Of a DNA stretch of 13,773 bases, positions 1 to 6,163 are shown piece after piece (position 1 is the first letter of the stretch; each line of letters starts with the position of its first letter). The stretch comes from Spirochaetota bacterium (lineage in GTDB: Bacteria > Spirochaetota > UBA4802 > JAFGJZ01), in NCBI GenBank assembly GCA_022704645.1, contig JAKJGA010000034.1, positions 1 through 13,773 on the forward strand. The letters run 5' to 3'. Position numbers and translations under genes: made by a program. A model generated the notes under the pieces. It made no database searches, had not been told where the DNA came from, and worked only from the letters and a program-made list of their open reading frames with translations.

Positions 1-310
1 CCGCAACCCCTTTTCTAAATTCTCCTTCAAATCTTTCTCCATCAACATATTTAACTATAAAAAATCCTTTTGCTTCATCGTTTACAAAAGTTCCTTCCAA
101 AACATCCCCGAGAACTGAAGTCACTTTGCCTTTTCCGTGAGCTTTTCCGTTTAATATTTCTCCTTCATATTTTCCTTCATATAACCCAATCTTTTCAGCT
201 TTTTTAACATCTTCTCTATTAACAATGTTATCTTTGCCAATCAATGAATGACTACACATTAGCAATTGACTCAACATAAACATATAGATAATTTTTTTGC
301 TTACTCGCAT
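1..310 (-). CDS. MORN-repeat secreted protein, C-terminus beyond window
   Basis: The frame is open from an ATG at 310 to the window edge, giving 103 residues; the C-terminus lies outside. An AGGAGG sits seven bases upstream of the ATG (317-322 on the plus strand), which fixes the start. Residues 1-20 form a basic, hydrophobic leader ending in LLMCSHS, so the product is probably exported; the cysteine could be lipidated, but the lipobox is poor. MORN-type repeats follow: YEGKYEGEILNGKAHGKGK at 44-62 and YVDGERFEGEFRKG at 88-101. In known families MORN repeats serve as binding or structural hairpins and also occur in YwqK-type antitoxin-like proteins. No enzymatic role is visible. It is the last visible gene of the minus-strand cluster. 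Confidence 0.75.
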   Translation of the reverse strand, partial: MRVSKKIIYMFMLSQLLMCSHSLIGKDNIVNREDVKKAEKIGLYEGKYEGEILNGKAHGKGKVTSVLGDVLEGTFVNDEAKGFFIVKYVDGERFEGEFRKGVA

Positions 311-423
311 CGCTTTCCTCCTATCTTCCTATCACAAATCTATGGGTGGCTCCCATTGTCGCAAATGTCGTTACAGCCGTTCAACAAGAGAAATCAATCT
401 TGACCATTCGTTAAAAAATATTT

Positions 424-816
424 CTATCTCTTATCCCAATTCAATAATATTTCTTCTACAAGCTTTTGCAATAAAGGTTCGCTTGAAGTTCTGTACTTTT
501 CTATAACTGCCTTAGCTTCAGAACCTTTAATCATTCCCAGCGCTCTGATATAAATAATTTTATTATAATCATTCGTCTGTCTTTCAAGTTCATTTATTAT
601 TAAAACAACTGATTCCCTGTCTTTAAGTCTACCCAGACCCATTGCCGCGTCGCGTCTGATTGACCAGTTTTCTTCAGATTTATCCATCATATATTTTCTG
701 AATAACAGCTTATGTTTCATCTTCGGGAAAAAAGCCAGATACTCAATACAGCTTCTTTCCCAATCTAAACTTAAAACATCCCCGGCTAAAATATTCTCGT
801 ATTCATTCTGAAGATT
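424..816 (-). pseudogene. 3' remainder of the HEAT-repeat gene, cut off by an in-frame TAA
   Basis: Immediately after the TAA at 817-819 the same reading frame stays open for 130 more codons to a TAG at 424-426. The translation continues the helical-repeat pattern of the upstream part, for example SIRRDAAMGLGRLKDRE and KIIYIRALGMIKGSEAK, which look like further HEAT repeats. The first in-frame ATG is at 720 and has no Shine-Dalgarno sequence, so independent translation is unlikely. The simplest reading is that 424-2094 was one gene of about 555 residues and that a single substitution, for example CAA to TAA, split it. A sequencing error or natural truncation with a decaying tail are alternatives. 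Confidence 0.7.
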
Positions 817-2094
817 TTAAATACTATTTTGTATTATTATTTTCGTCAAAGCTACGGTTCTATATTCAGGGCTTTTCAATAAAACCGGAAGTTCGTTGAT
901 AAGCTCTTTAGAACTGCAGTCTTTTAACGACGAAGCCGCCCAATATCTGACGGAGTCATTTGGGTGTCTCAACAATTGAACTAAGACTGCTTCGGTGTTA
1001 TAATATTTTTTACCGTAAAACAGTCTCGCGATACTTGATAAAACTTCAGCATTATTAATATCCGGAATTGTCTTCAGCAATTCCGGCCTCATTTCCTCTG
1101 AAAATAATATGCTTTCATCATTCATACGCGAATAATGATTTTCCGAAACTCTGTTCTTTGATATCAATTCCAGCCATTTCGTTGCGAATTTTTTATTCTT
1201 GGATTGAATCAATATATTCAGCATATTATCTGAAACAAGCCCTTCGTTTGGAATAAGCTGCAAAACAAATTCCTGATCTTCATCTGTCGGGCTGTCCGAT
1301 AGAGCCTCGAGGCATATCTCATGTGTATAATTATTATTTAGAAACGGCTTCAAGACAGAAAGCAGATTTCCCGCTCTCATTGTTTTTAATGCATTAACAG
1401 CATAACCTTTTATCTCTATCGGCCACTTGCGGACTGCATCTTTCAACACATCGGCAGCCTTCTCGTCTGCTTCAGAATAACCCAAAACTGTAGCGGCAAG
1501 TATTCTTGCTGCATTATTATCTGAAGATATTTTTCGATAAGCCGTACCTTTTATTAATGAAAAATCTAAGCGTAAATACAGCGGAACCAAATGAGCATCG
1601 CCGAAATTATCATTTTCAACCACAAAATCAAACAAATCATCAGTATGCGTATCTTTTAAGTATAACAGTGCCATCCCTGCCCACAACTTACAACCTTGCA
1701 GTTTTTCAGTTTTGATACGTTCCAGAAGAATATTATTAAACGAAAGATCATTTGCAGAAGCAACAATCAGGTAAGAAAGCAGTCTTTGATAAGGGTTTTC
1801 TGACTTAATCAGTTTTTCTATATTGCTTTTATATAAATCGGTTTTAGCGAATTCCGACAATGGATGAACCCGAACTTCTTCGCCTTTAAGATTATTCATC
1901 AAAGTATTAGCATCATCATGCGGAACAAGTAACAAAGAATAATTTCTAAACATTTGATCGAACTGATCTTCATCAAAATCTTTACTTAAAGCAGATTTAA
2001 AATCATTAATGAAATTATTATTTACGTTTGAGAATACCGAATCGCATAAAATAACTATAGAAAAGATAAAAACAATTTTAAGAATTTTTTTCAT
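817..2094 (-). CDS. Exported HEAT-repeat protein, truncated by a nonsense codon
   Basis: This 425-residue product starts with a clear signal peptide (MKKILKIVFIFSIVILC, then SVFSNVNNN). The rest is mostly amphipathic helix pairs typical of HEAT/armadillo-like repeats, for example NAARILAATVLGYSEADEKA and DSVRYWAASSLKDCSSKE. Such repeats form protein-binding solenoids; no catalytic motif is visible. AAGGA lies upstream of adjacent GTG (2097) and ATG (2094) codons; I chose the ATG. The reading frame ends at TAA 817-819 but continues open in the same frame to 424, still with HEAT-like sequence, so the gene is probably a broken form of a longer one. It lies 44 bases after the first paralogous-family gene and may share its transcript. 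The product probably acts in the periplasm or on the outer surface. Confidence 0.75.
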   Translation of the reverse strand: MKKILKIVFIFSIVILCDSVFSNVNNNFINDFKSALSKDFDEDQFDQMFRNYSLLLVPHDDANTLMNNLKGEEVRVHPLSEFAKTDLYKSNIEKLIKSENPYQRLLSYLIVASANDLSFNNILLERIKTEKLQGCKLWAGMALLYLKDTHTDDLFDFVVENDNFGDAHLVPLYLRLDFSLIKGTAYRKISSDNNAARILAATVLGYSEADEKAADVLKDAVRKWPIEIKGYAVNALKTMRAGNLLSVLKPFLNNNYTHEICLEALSDSPTDEDQEFVLQLIPNEGLVSDNMLNILIQSKNKKFATKWLELISKNRVSENHYSRMNDESILFSEEMRPELLKTIPDINNAEVLSSIARLFYGKKYYNTEAVLVQLLRHPNDSVRYWAASSLKDCSSKELINELPVLLKSPEYRTVALTKIIIQNSI

Positions 2095-2120
2095 CACAAT
2101 AATCCTTTATAAAAATATAT

Positions 2121-2132
2121 TCGGCTCCCGAA
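2121..2132 (-). repeat. Remnant of the intercistronic hairpin element
   Basis: The 12 bases TCGGCTCCCGAA are identical to the inner arm and loop of the two perfect hairpins at 3313-3352 and 4935-4974, but the matching second arm is absent. The remnant lies between the family gene ending at 2139 and the HEAT gene starting at 2094, which is again an intercistronic position. I interpret it as a decayed or recombined copy; a chance match is possible at this length. Confidence 0.45.
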
Positions 2133-2138
2133 TCAATT

Positions 2139-2690
2139 TTATTTTCCGCCTTTCATTATATTAGGAGGATCTTTTTCAAATGCTGCCTGTTCTTCTTCTG
2201 CAAACTTATCCTGTTCTCGCAATCTCTCAAGTAATTCCTCTATCGTTTCAGCAGAATTTTTTCTAAATACTCCATCATAGTTTCCATATTTTTTTCTCTT
2301 ATTATACTCTTTTTTATCCTTTTCATCGTGAAAAAGATAAAAATATTTTCGTTTATACTTTACATCATCAAATGCAAGCATTATCAAATTATTTTCTTTG
2401 TATGTAATAGAATAAACCAATTCTTCTTTCTTAATAATACTTATTTCTATTTTTTTATTACTATATATAAAATGTATAATTCCATTATTCTTTTTGGGAA
2501 AATATTGAATTATAATTGAATCTTTCTGAGGGCGGTCGTTTGTGGGAAGAATTTCTTTTATCTTATTGGTATTAGACATATCCCATATTTCAACATCATC
2601 TTTAACATTGAAATCATCAGCCGCCATATTTTTTAGACATCCGTCAAAACAAATTAACAACAATATCACAGAAATTTTGTAATTTTTCAT
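2139..2690 (-). CDS. Secreted protein of a three-copy local family (copy 1, ends in MKGGK)
   Basis: I do not recognise this 183-residue protein from any named family. It has a hydrophobic leader (KISVILLLICFDGC), and the cysteine at position 18 follows a loose lipobox (FDGC), so it may be a lipoprotein. The middle contains a probable beta-rich core (DSIIIQYFPKKNNGIIHFIY). The C-terminus is a charged helix (EELLERLREQDKFAEEEQ) followed by AFEKDPPNIMKGGK. Both ends are shared with the genes at 2707-3267 and 4329-4889, while residues of about 100-145 differ. It starts 16 bases after the stop of copy 2, with only TAGG as a weak ribosome-binding site, so the two are probably co-transcribed or translationally coupled. 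It is the most diverged of the three copies. Confidence 0.7.
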   Translation of the reverse strand: MKNYKISVILLLICFDGCLKNMAADDFNVKDDVEIWDMSNTNKIKEILPTNDRPQKDSIIIQYFPKKNNGIIHFIYSNKKIEISIIKKEELVYSITYKENNLIMLAFDDVKYKRKYFYLFHDEKDKKEYNKRKKYGNYDGVFRKNSAETIEELLERLREQDKFAEEEQAAFEKDPPNIMKGGK

Positions 2691-2706
2691 AAAATACCTA
2701 TCAAAT

Positions 2707-3267
2707 CTATTCTCCGCCTTTCATCATATTAGGAGGATCTTTTTCAAATGCATTCTGCTCTTCTTCTGCAAACTTAGCTTCATCTCTCATTCTCTCAAGC
2801 ATTTCTTCTACAGTTTCTTTGGATGAGCGACGATAAATTACATCTCTCTCGTTTCCTTTTGTTCGTGAAAATAACTTCTTATTCTTTTCTTGCTTATTGA
2901 GGAACAAATAAATACAAGCTATTTTGCCACCTTTCAATTCTTCTCTATATCCAATAAGAGTTTTATCTTTATATTTCAGAACATAATCCGTTTCATTTTC
3001 TTTCAATATGCTTATCTTTATTGTTCTTTCCTCATACATGAAGTATATTATACCTTCATTCTTATCTGGATAATAAGCAATTACAATTGCACCTTTCTTT
3101 GGACGTTCTTCTATAGGTAACAATTCTTCAATTTTTCGAGTACTTGTCTCCCAAAGCTCAACTTTTTTATCAATCTTAGAATCATCTGATGCTGCTATCA
3201 TAGAATTGAAAGACCATGGAAGATAACTTAATAATATTAAACATAAAACAATCTTAGTTTTTCTCAT
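2707..3267 (-). CDS. Secreted protein of a three-copy local family (copy 2, ends in MKGGE)
   Basis: This 186-residue protein of unknown function opens with a signal peptide (MRKTKIVLCLILLSYLPWSF, cleavage probably near MIAA). Residues 22-40 (MIAASDDSKIDKKVELWE) and roughly 60-103 are nearly identical to the copy at 4329-4889. The C-terminal segment KFAEEEQNAFEKDPPNMMKGGE is common to all three copies. The central portion (about 105-148) is lysine-rich and unlike the others. AGGA six to seven bases before the ATG supports the start. The gene follows the SH3b gene, separated by a perfect hairpin. The charged C-terminal helix could mediate partner binding, but this is inference; no catalytic residues are evident. 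Confidence 0.75.
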   Translation of the reverse strand: MRKTKIVLCLILLSYLPWSFNSMIAASDDSKIDKKVELWETSTRKIEELLPIEERPKKGAIVIAYYPDKNEGIIYFMYEERTIKISILKENETDYVLKYKDKTLIGYREELKGGKIACIYLFLNKQEKNKKLFSRTKGNERDVIYRRSSKETVEEMLERMRDEAKFAEEEQNAFEKDPPNMMKGGE

Positions 3268-3352
3268 AACATATCCTTTTATTTCTTATAACAGAATATT
3301 CACACGAGCTTCTAAACTGCAATCGGCTCCCGAAGGAGCCGATTGCAGTTTA
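2957..3352 (-). repeat. Direct repeat copy A: 5' half of a family gene plus its leader and hairpin
   Basis: This block matches 4579-4974 at a constant offset of 1622 bases, with no net insertion or deletion. It covers the first 103 or so codons of the family gene, its 45-base leader and the whole hairpin. Similarity stops abruptly at the outer edge of the hairpin, beyond which the neighbouring genes are unrelated. The inner boundary lies inside the coding region, after the DYVLKYKDKTL motif. This is a segmental duplication; identity is high by eye but was not computed. Confidence 0.8.
3313..3352 (-). repeat. Perfect 18-bp intercistronic hairpin with UUCG tetraloop (copy A)
   Basis: The arms TAAACTGCAATCGGCTCC and GGAGCCGATTGCAGTTTA are perfectly complementary around a 4-base loop. 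Read on the minus strand, the direction of the flanking genes, the loop is TTCG closed by C-G, the exceptionally stable C(UUCG)G tetraloop. The plus strand would have CGAA, so the RNA is probably made from the minus strand. The outermost bases are the TAA stop of the SH3b gene. No T-run follows, so a classical intrinsic terminator is doubtful. An mRNA 3'-end stabiliser, a processing site, a weak terminator, or a REP-like element are more likely. The same element recurs at 4935-4974. Confidence 0.85.
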
Positions 3353-4183
3353 CATCTTATGTTGCCGTCCGCCGATCTGCACAAACTCGTCATCCTTGAA
3401 CTGGTACTTTTCTATTACATACGGCTGATTCTCTTTTATGCGAAGATACTGCGTCACTATCTTCGTCTTGGGATCAAACTCCATATAGCTGTCAAGGTAC
3501 TTCGTTATGTTGAGAGAAAGACGAGCCACTCCTCTATATCTGTATTTATCACTCTTAAGTTTACTTGTTACGTATTGAGTAGTGTCTTTAACTACGATTT
3601 CCAAGTTATCATATATGAACATTCTGTCTCCGATGATATCAACAGATGAATTTTTGCCCGTTGAATATGCAACTTCTCGAAAAGAACCATCTATATGTTT
3701 ATATACCTCTATCTGATCACCTATCAAATAAGGAGAAACTGTATCTTTAGTTCGATATGAAATATAATAATATTTATTTATAGCCTTTATCGCATACACA
3801 TAGAACTCTTGAGAACTTGAAGCACTATTAAGCATTCTTCCAATTCTACTTTGGTTATTTATAATCTCCATGAATTCTTTGTTATTCTTGTCTAGTATCT
3901 CAACATTCTCCTCTCTTATCCATCCTTCCTTTCCAGGTATGTTATATATTTTTACCCAGCACTCTTCTTTCCCTTCTCCAATCTTCATTACTGCAACAAA
4001 TTCATAATTCTTGAGTCTTGTGTTTATTCTTGCTTTATCTTCTGCGGCGGCTCTGAGCGCAACATTCTCTCCATGCACTATGCCGTATACTCTGTTTTCT
4101 ATGGGCACACGTTCGATTTCTGAGAATAACGGAGTCATTAAAACAAAAACCATTAAACAGATAAACTGCGACATTTTCACCAT
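3350..4183 (-). CDS. Exported protein with N-terminal bacterial SH3 domain
   Basis: The product has 277 residues. A signal peptide (MVKMSQFICLMVFVLMTPLFS) is followed by an SH3b-like domain at about 32-97, recognisable from VYGIVHGENVALRAAAEDKA, then FVAVMKIG, CWVKIYN and GWIREENVEIL. Bacterial SH3b domains commonly bind cell-wall peptides or other ligands. The remaining 180 residues are probably beta-rich and unrecognised (YYYISYRTKD, LIGDQIEVYKH, ITKYLDSYMEFDPKTK). I chose ATG 4183 because GAGGAG lies seven bases upstream; the longer frame from GTG 4213 adds ten residues and has poorly placed ribosome-binding bases. Its TAA stop forms the outer end of the hairpin at 3313-3352. The role is probably at the envelope; no enzyme domain is visible. 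Confidence 0.75.
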   Translation of the reverse strand: MVKMSQFICLMVFVLMTPLFSEIERVPIENRVYGIVHGENVALRAAAEDKARINTRLKNYEFVAVMKIGEGKEECWVKIYNIPGKEGWIREENVEILDKNNKEFMEIINNQSRIGRMLNSASSSQEFYVYAIKAINKYYYISYRTKDTVSPYLIGDQIEVYKHIDGSFREVAYSTGKNSSVDIIGDRMFIYDNLEIVVKDTTQYVTSKLKSDKYRYRGVARLSLNITKYLDSYMEFDPKTKIVTQYLRIKENQPYVIEKYQFKDDEFVQIGGRQHKM

Positions 4184-4300
4184 AACCAAGCTCCTCATAT
4201 TAGTTATTCTCACTCCTAGTCAGATACAGTATTCTCGATACCGTTCTCGGATTCCATCTTCTGTTTTTCACATCAAGCGTGTACTGCATCGAATCTGTTC

Positions 4301-4325
4301 ACCCGGCTCCCTTCAGCGCCGACAC
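4301..4325 (-). repeat. Degenerate copy of the intercistronic GGCTCCC element
   Basis: The stretch before the stop of the third family gene contains CCGGCTCCC and, a few bases on, GCGCC. Slightly upstream is ACTGCATCG, resembling the ACTGCAATCG arm of the perfect hairpins. The pieces are in the same order but interrupted, and they no longer make a strong stem. It sits in the gap between the family gene (stop 4329) and the SH3b gene (start 4183). I see it as a possible decayed hairpin element; confidence is low because the matches are short. Confidence 0.3.
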
Positions 4326-4328
4326 TTC

Positions 4329-4889
4329 TTATTTTCCGCCTTTCATCATATTAGGCGGGTCTTTTTCGAATGCTTCCTGCTCTTCTTCTGCAAATTTATC
4401 CTGTTCTCGCAATCTCTCAAGTAATTCATCTATCTTTTCAGCAGATTTCTTATTATATGCTCCATCACTATCTTGAAAAGAAATTTTCATTTTCAACTGT
4501 TTCAGTTTTTCATTTTTATCAGAAAACAAAATAAATGTAACCCATGATCGTTTAGGATATTCAAGCCTGTACAACAAAAGAGTTTTGTCTTTATATTTCA
4601 GAACATAATCCGTTTCATTCTCTTTTAATATATTTATCTTTATCGTTCTATCCTCATACATGAAGTGTATTATACCTTCATTCTTCTCTGGATAATAAGC
4701 AATTACAACAGCTCCTTTTGGGGGCCATTCCTTTTGAGGCAACAATTCTTTCAGTTTGACAAATTCCATCTCCCAAAGCTCAACTTTTGTATCAATCTTA
4801 GAATCATCTGATGCTGCTATCATAGAATTGAAAGACCATGGAAGATAACTTAATATTATTAAACATAAAGCAATCTTAGTTTTTTTCAT
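4329..4889 (-). CDS. Secreted protein of a three-copy local family (copy 3, mosaic, ends in MKGGK)
   Basis: This unrecognised protein has 186 residues. Its signal peptide and residues 1-103 are almost the same as those of the 2707-3267 gene (SYLPWSFNSMIAASDDSKID, ENETDYVLKYKDKTL). Its C-terminal helix instead matches the 2139-2690 gene (LLERLREQDKFAEEEQ), where the 2707 gene has LERMRDEAKFAEEEQ. The gene therefore looks like a recombinant of the other two, with a private middle segment (about 106-145). GAGGA before the ATG fits the start. It is the downstream partner of the putative lipoprotein gene at 4972-5898, separated by the second hairpin. The mature protein is likely periplasmic or surface-exposed; its function is unknown. 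Confidence 0.75.
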   Translation of the reverse strand: MKKTKIALCLIILSYLPWSFNSMIAASDDSKIDTKVELWEMEFVKLKELLPQKEWPPKGAVVIAYYPEKNEGIIHFMYEDRTIKINILKENETDYVLKYKDKTLLLYRLEYPKRSWVTFILFSDKNEKLKQLKMKISFQDSDGAYNKKSAEKIDELLERLREQDKFAEEEQEAFEKDPPNMMKGGK

Positions 4890-4974
4890 AACGTATCCTC
4901 TTATTTCCTATAATAAAATATTCGCGCGAGCTGCTGAACTGCAATCGGCTCCCGAAGGAGCCGATTGCAGTTCA
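4579..4974 (-). repeat. Direct repeat copy B: 5' half of a family gene plus leader and hairpin
   Basis: This is the partner of 2957-3352 at a constant 1622-base offset. It includes the start of the third family gene, its leader and the complete hairpin, and ends at the hairpin's outer base pair. Differences are scattered substitutions, consistent with an older duplication rather than an assembly artefact. The direct repeats flank the SH3b gene and the 3' part of copy 3, so recombination between them could delete or amplify that interval. Confidence 0.8.
4935..4974 (-). repeat. Perfect 18-bp intercistronic hairpin with UUCG tetraloop (copy B)
   Basis: The arms TGAACTGCAATCGGCTCC and GGAGCCGATTGCAGTTCA pair perfectly around the same loop (TTCG on the minus strand, closed by C-G). 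Compared with copy A, the second base pair is G-C instead of A-T, and both sides have changed, so pairing is preserved. The outer bases are the TGA stop of the lipoprotein gene. No T-run follows on the minus strand. The covariation suggests the folded RNA is under selection, perhaps to protect the upstream mRNA 3' end or to separate expression of the two genes. Confidence 0.85.
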
Positions 4975-5898
4975 TCTTAGTATTTCAACTTGAAAAGCTT
5001 TCTCAATATCATCTTTGTTTAACACTCTAGGAAAATCTAAAGCTTTTCCTTTCTTTTTAGCTTTCCTATAACATTCTTCTTTTGACTGCTTGTCTTCCAA
5101 ATCTTCACTTATTGAACGCGCTCCTCTCATCGCATCAAACAAAACTATGTCTCTTTCATATTCCCAATATATTGTAACCATATCTGTATCACAATAAGAT
5201 TCTTTTAGAGTATAATTTCTATTCCAATAGTCTGCGTTGCCCATGACTTTCAAATCTCTATCCAATCTTTGAAGGAAAAATGTTCCTATCATAGTCCATC
5301 CACTTGGATTTTTTGACTTTCTTTCACTTTCTTTTGTAAAATTCAAATCAGAATGCCCCACAAAACATCCTGTCCCATATCCTTTTTCTCTCTTTATATA
5401 TCCTATTGAATAGCATTCAACATCTCCGTCCTTTACTCCAAGCAATTTAAAATCCAAACCAATATGGTCTTTTGTATAGACTCCTTTCTTTGTATCTATA
5501 TACATCTTAATATTTCCTGTCTCATCTACAAGAATTCCTTTCTTTATTCCGCGTCTTACCTTCGGATATTCTTCAACTCCCAAGTATTCAATATTGCCGT
5601 CTCCGTCAACATCCCAATTCCATATTACCTTGTATTTTATTTCTCCAAAGTATTTACTGAATTCTTCTTTCGCTTTGTCGCTTTTTACTTTGTAATCTTC
5701 CCATTCTGGTCCAAAATTCGCAAGATAATCAATATAATTCATCTTATCAATTCCAGCTGGCTGCATGATTTTTTCCTCAATCTCAAAACTTCTTTTTCTT
5801 CTTTTATCAGATTCTGTTAATTCTTTTTTCTTTTCTAAAGCATTGCTGCATTGCATTGTAATTATACTGCATAAAATAAATATTATCGCTTTTTTCAT
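4972..5898 (-). CDS. Putative lipoprotein with a DxDxDG calcium-type loop
   Basis: The 308-residue product begins with a signal sequence (MKKAIIFILCSIITMQCSNA). Cys17 could be the lipidation site, though MQC is not a classical lipobox. A basic linker (KKKELTESDKRRKRS) follows. VIWNWDVDGDGNIEYLGVEE at 91-110 contains a DxDxDGxI loop of the kind that binds calcium in EF-hand, dockerin and FG-GAP-like repeats. The rest is unrecognised but well-formed, with many aromatic and charged residues. AGGAGG five bases before the ATG gives a strong start. The TGA stop lies in the hairpin at 4935-4974, followed by family copy 3. It is divergent from the gene at 6164, with a 265-base gap between them. Its location is probably the envelope; its function is unknown. 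Confidence 0.7.
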   Translation of the reverse strand: MKKAIIFILCSIITMQCSNALEKKKELTESDKRRKRSFEIEEKIMQPAGIDKMNYIDYLANFGPEWEDYKVKSDKAKEEFSKYFGEIKYKVIWNWDVDGDGNIEYLGVEEYPKVRRGIKKGILVDETGNIKMYIDTKKGVYTKDHIGLDFKLLGVKDGDVECYSIGYIKREKGYGTGCFVGHSDLNFTKESERKSKNPSGWTMIGTFFLQRLDRDLKVMGNADYWNRNYTLKESYCDTDMVTIYWEYERDIVLFDAMRGARSISEDLEDKQSKEECYRKAKKKGKALDFPRVLNKDDIEKAFQVEILR

Positions 5899-6105
5899 CT
5901 TTTCCTCCTAATTATTTTAGTTTAGAATGCCGTTCTCGACAAAAATTGTTCAGTATTTCCAACGCATACCACAAACACATTGTAATGGATGCTATTCCGA
6001 ACTGCAATCCTTCCTGCAAAAATCATTTCATCGATCTACACCATAATGATTCATTCTCCTTTTTCAACCACATTTCTTCTTATATATCCGGATTGCATAA
6101 AATGA
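5899..6105. other. AT-rich divergent intergenic region
   Basis: This gap separates the minus-strand cluster from the plus-strand genes. Apart from the ribosome-binding site of the lipoprotein gene at the left end, I see no convincing gene; the open frame at 5946-6155 lacks a ribosome-binding site and codes an implausible composition. A short piece, CCGAACTGCAATCC near 5998-6011, resembles one arm of the cluster's hairpin. CCGTTCTCG near 5930 also occurs upstream of the SH3b gene near 4241. Promoters for the minus cluster probably lie here, but I could not place one with confidence. Confidence 0.5.
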
Positions 6106-6134
6106 TTGAAATTTTCTTTTATATATTCTATTTT
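6106..6134 (+). promoter_or_regulatory. Probable sigma70-type promoter of the 6164 gene
   Basis: TTGAAA (6106-6111) and TATTTT (6129-6134) are separated by 17 bases. They match the consensus at five and four of six positions, in a very AT-rich setting, and would start transcription about 20 bases before the gene. The perfect palindrome ATGATAATCAT at 6135-6145 falls at the expected start site, where a repressor would block transcription. Its TGATAAT half resembles a Fur-type half-site, but the other half of a 7-1-7 site is poor. Confidence 0.45.
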
Positions 6135-6163
6135 ATGATAATCATTTTTCAATAGAGGTATAT

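Noticed and set aside
817..819. Stop-codon recoding (read-through or selenocysteine-like) in the HEAT gene
   Set aside because: The codon is TAA followed by A, an efficient stop context, with no obvious stimulatory structure; a nonsense mutation or sequencing error is simpler.
3290..3330. Promoter formed by TTGCAG in the hairpin arm and TATTCT about 18 bases later
   Set aside because: The -35 matches only three of six positions and no other support exists; the same pair occurs in copy B simply because the block is duplicated.
3313..3352. Hairpin as a classical Rho-independent terminator
   Set aside because: No T-run follows on either strand, and an outer arm is the stop codon of the upstream gene, so I list it as a structured repeat instead.
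4011..4424. Long open frame on the plus strand, opposite the SH3b gene start and family copy 3
   Set aside because: It lies antisense to two well-supported genes with ribosome-binding sites and signal peptides, has no ribosome-binding site itself, and its translation looks like a random low-complexity product.
5464..5820. Plus-strand open frame of 118 codons, opposite the lipoprotein gene
   Set aside because: It is antisense to a gene with a strong start and leader; the composition (Phe/Ile/Tyr-rich) is what an AT-rich complement gives by chance.
5946..6155. Possible small gene in the divergent gap
   Set aside because: No ribosome-binding site, odd His/Phe-rich composition, and it overlaps the promoter of the 6164 gene.
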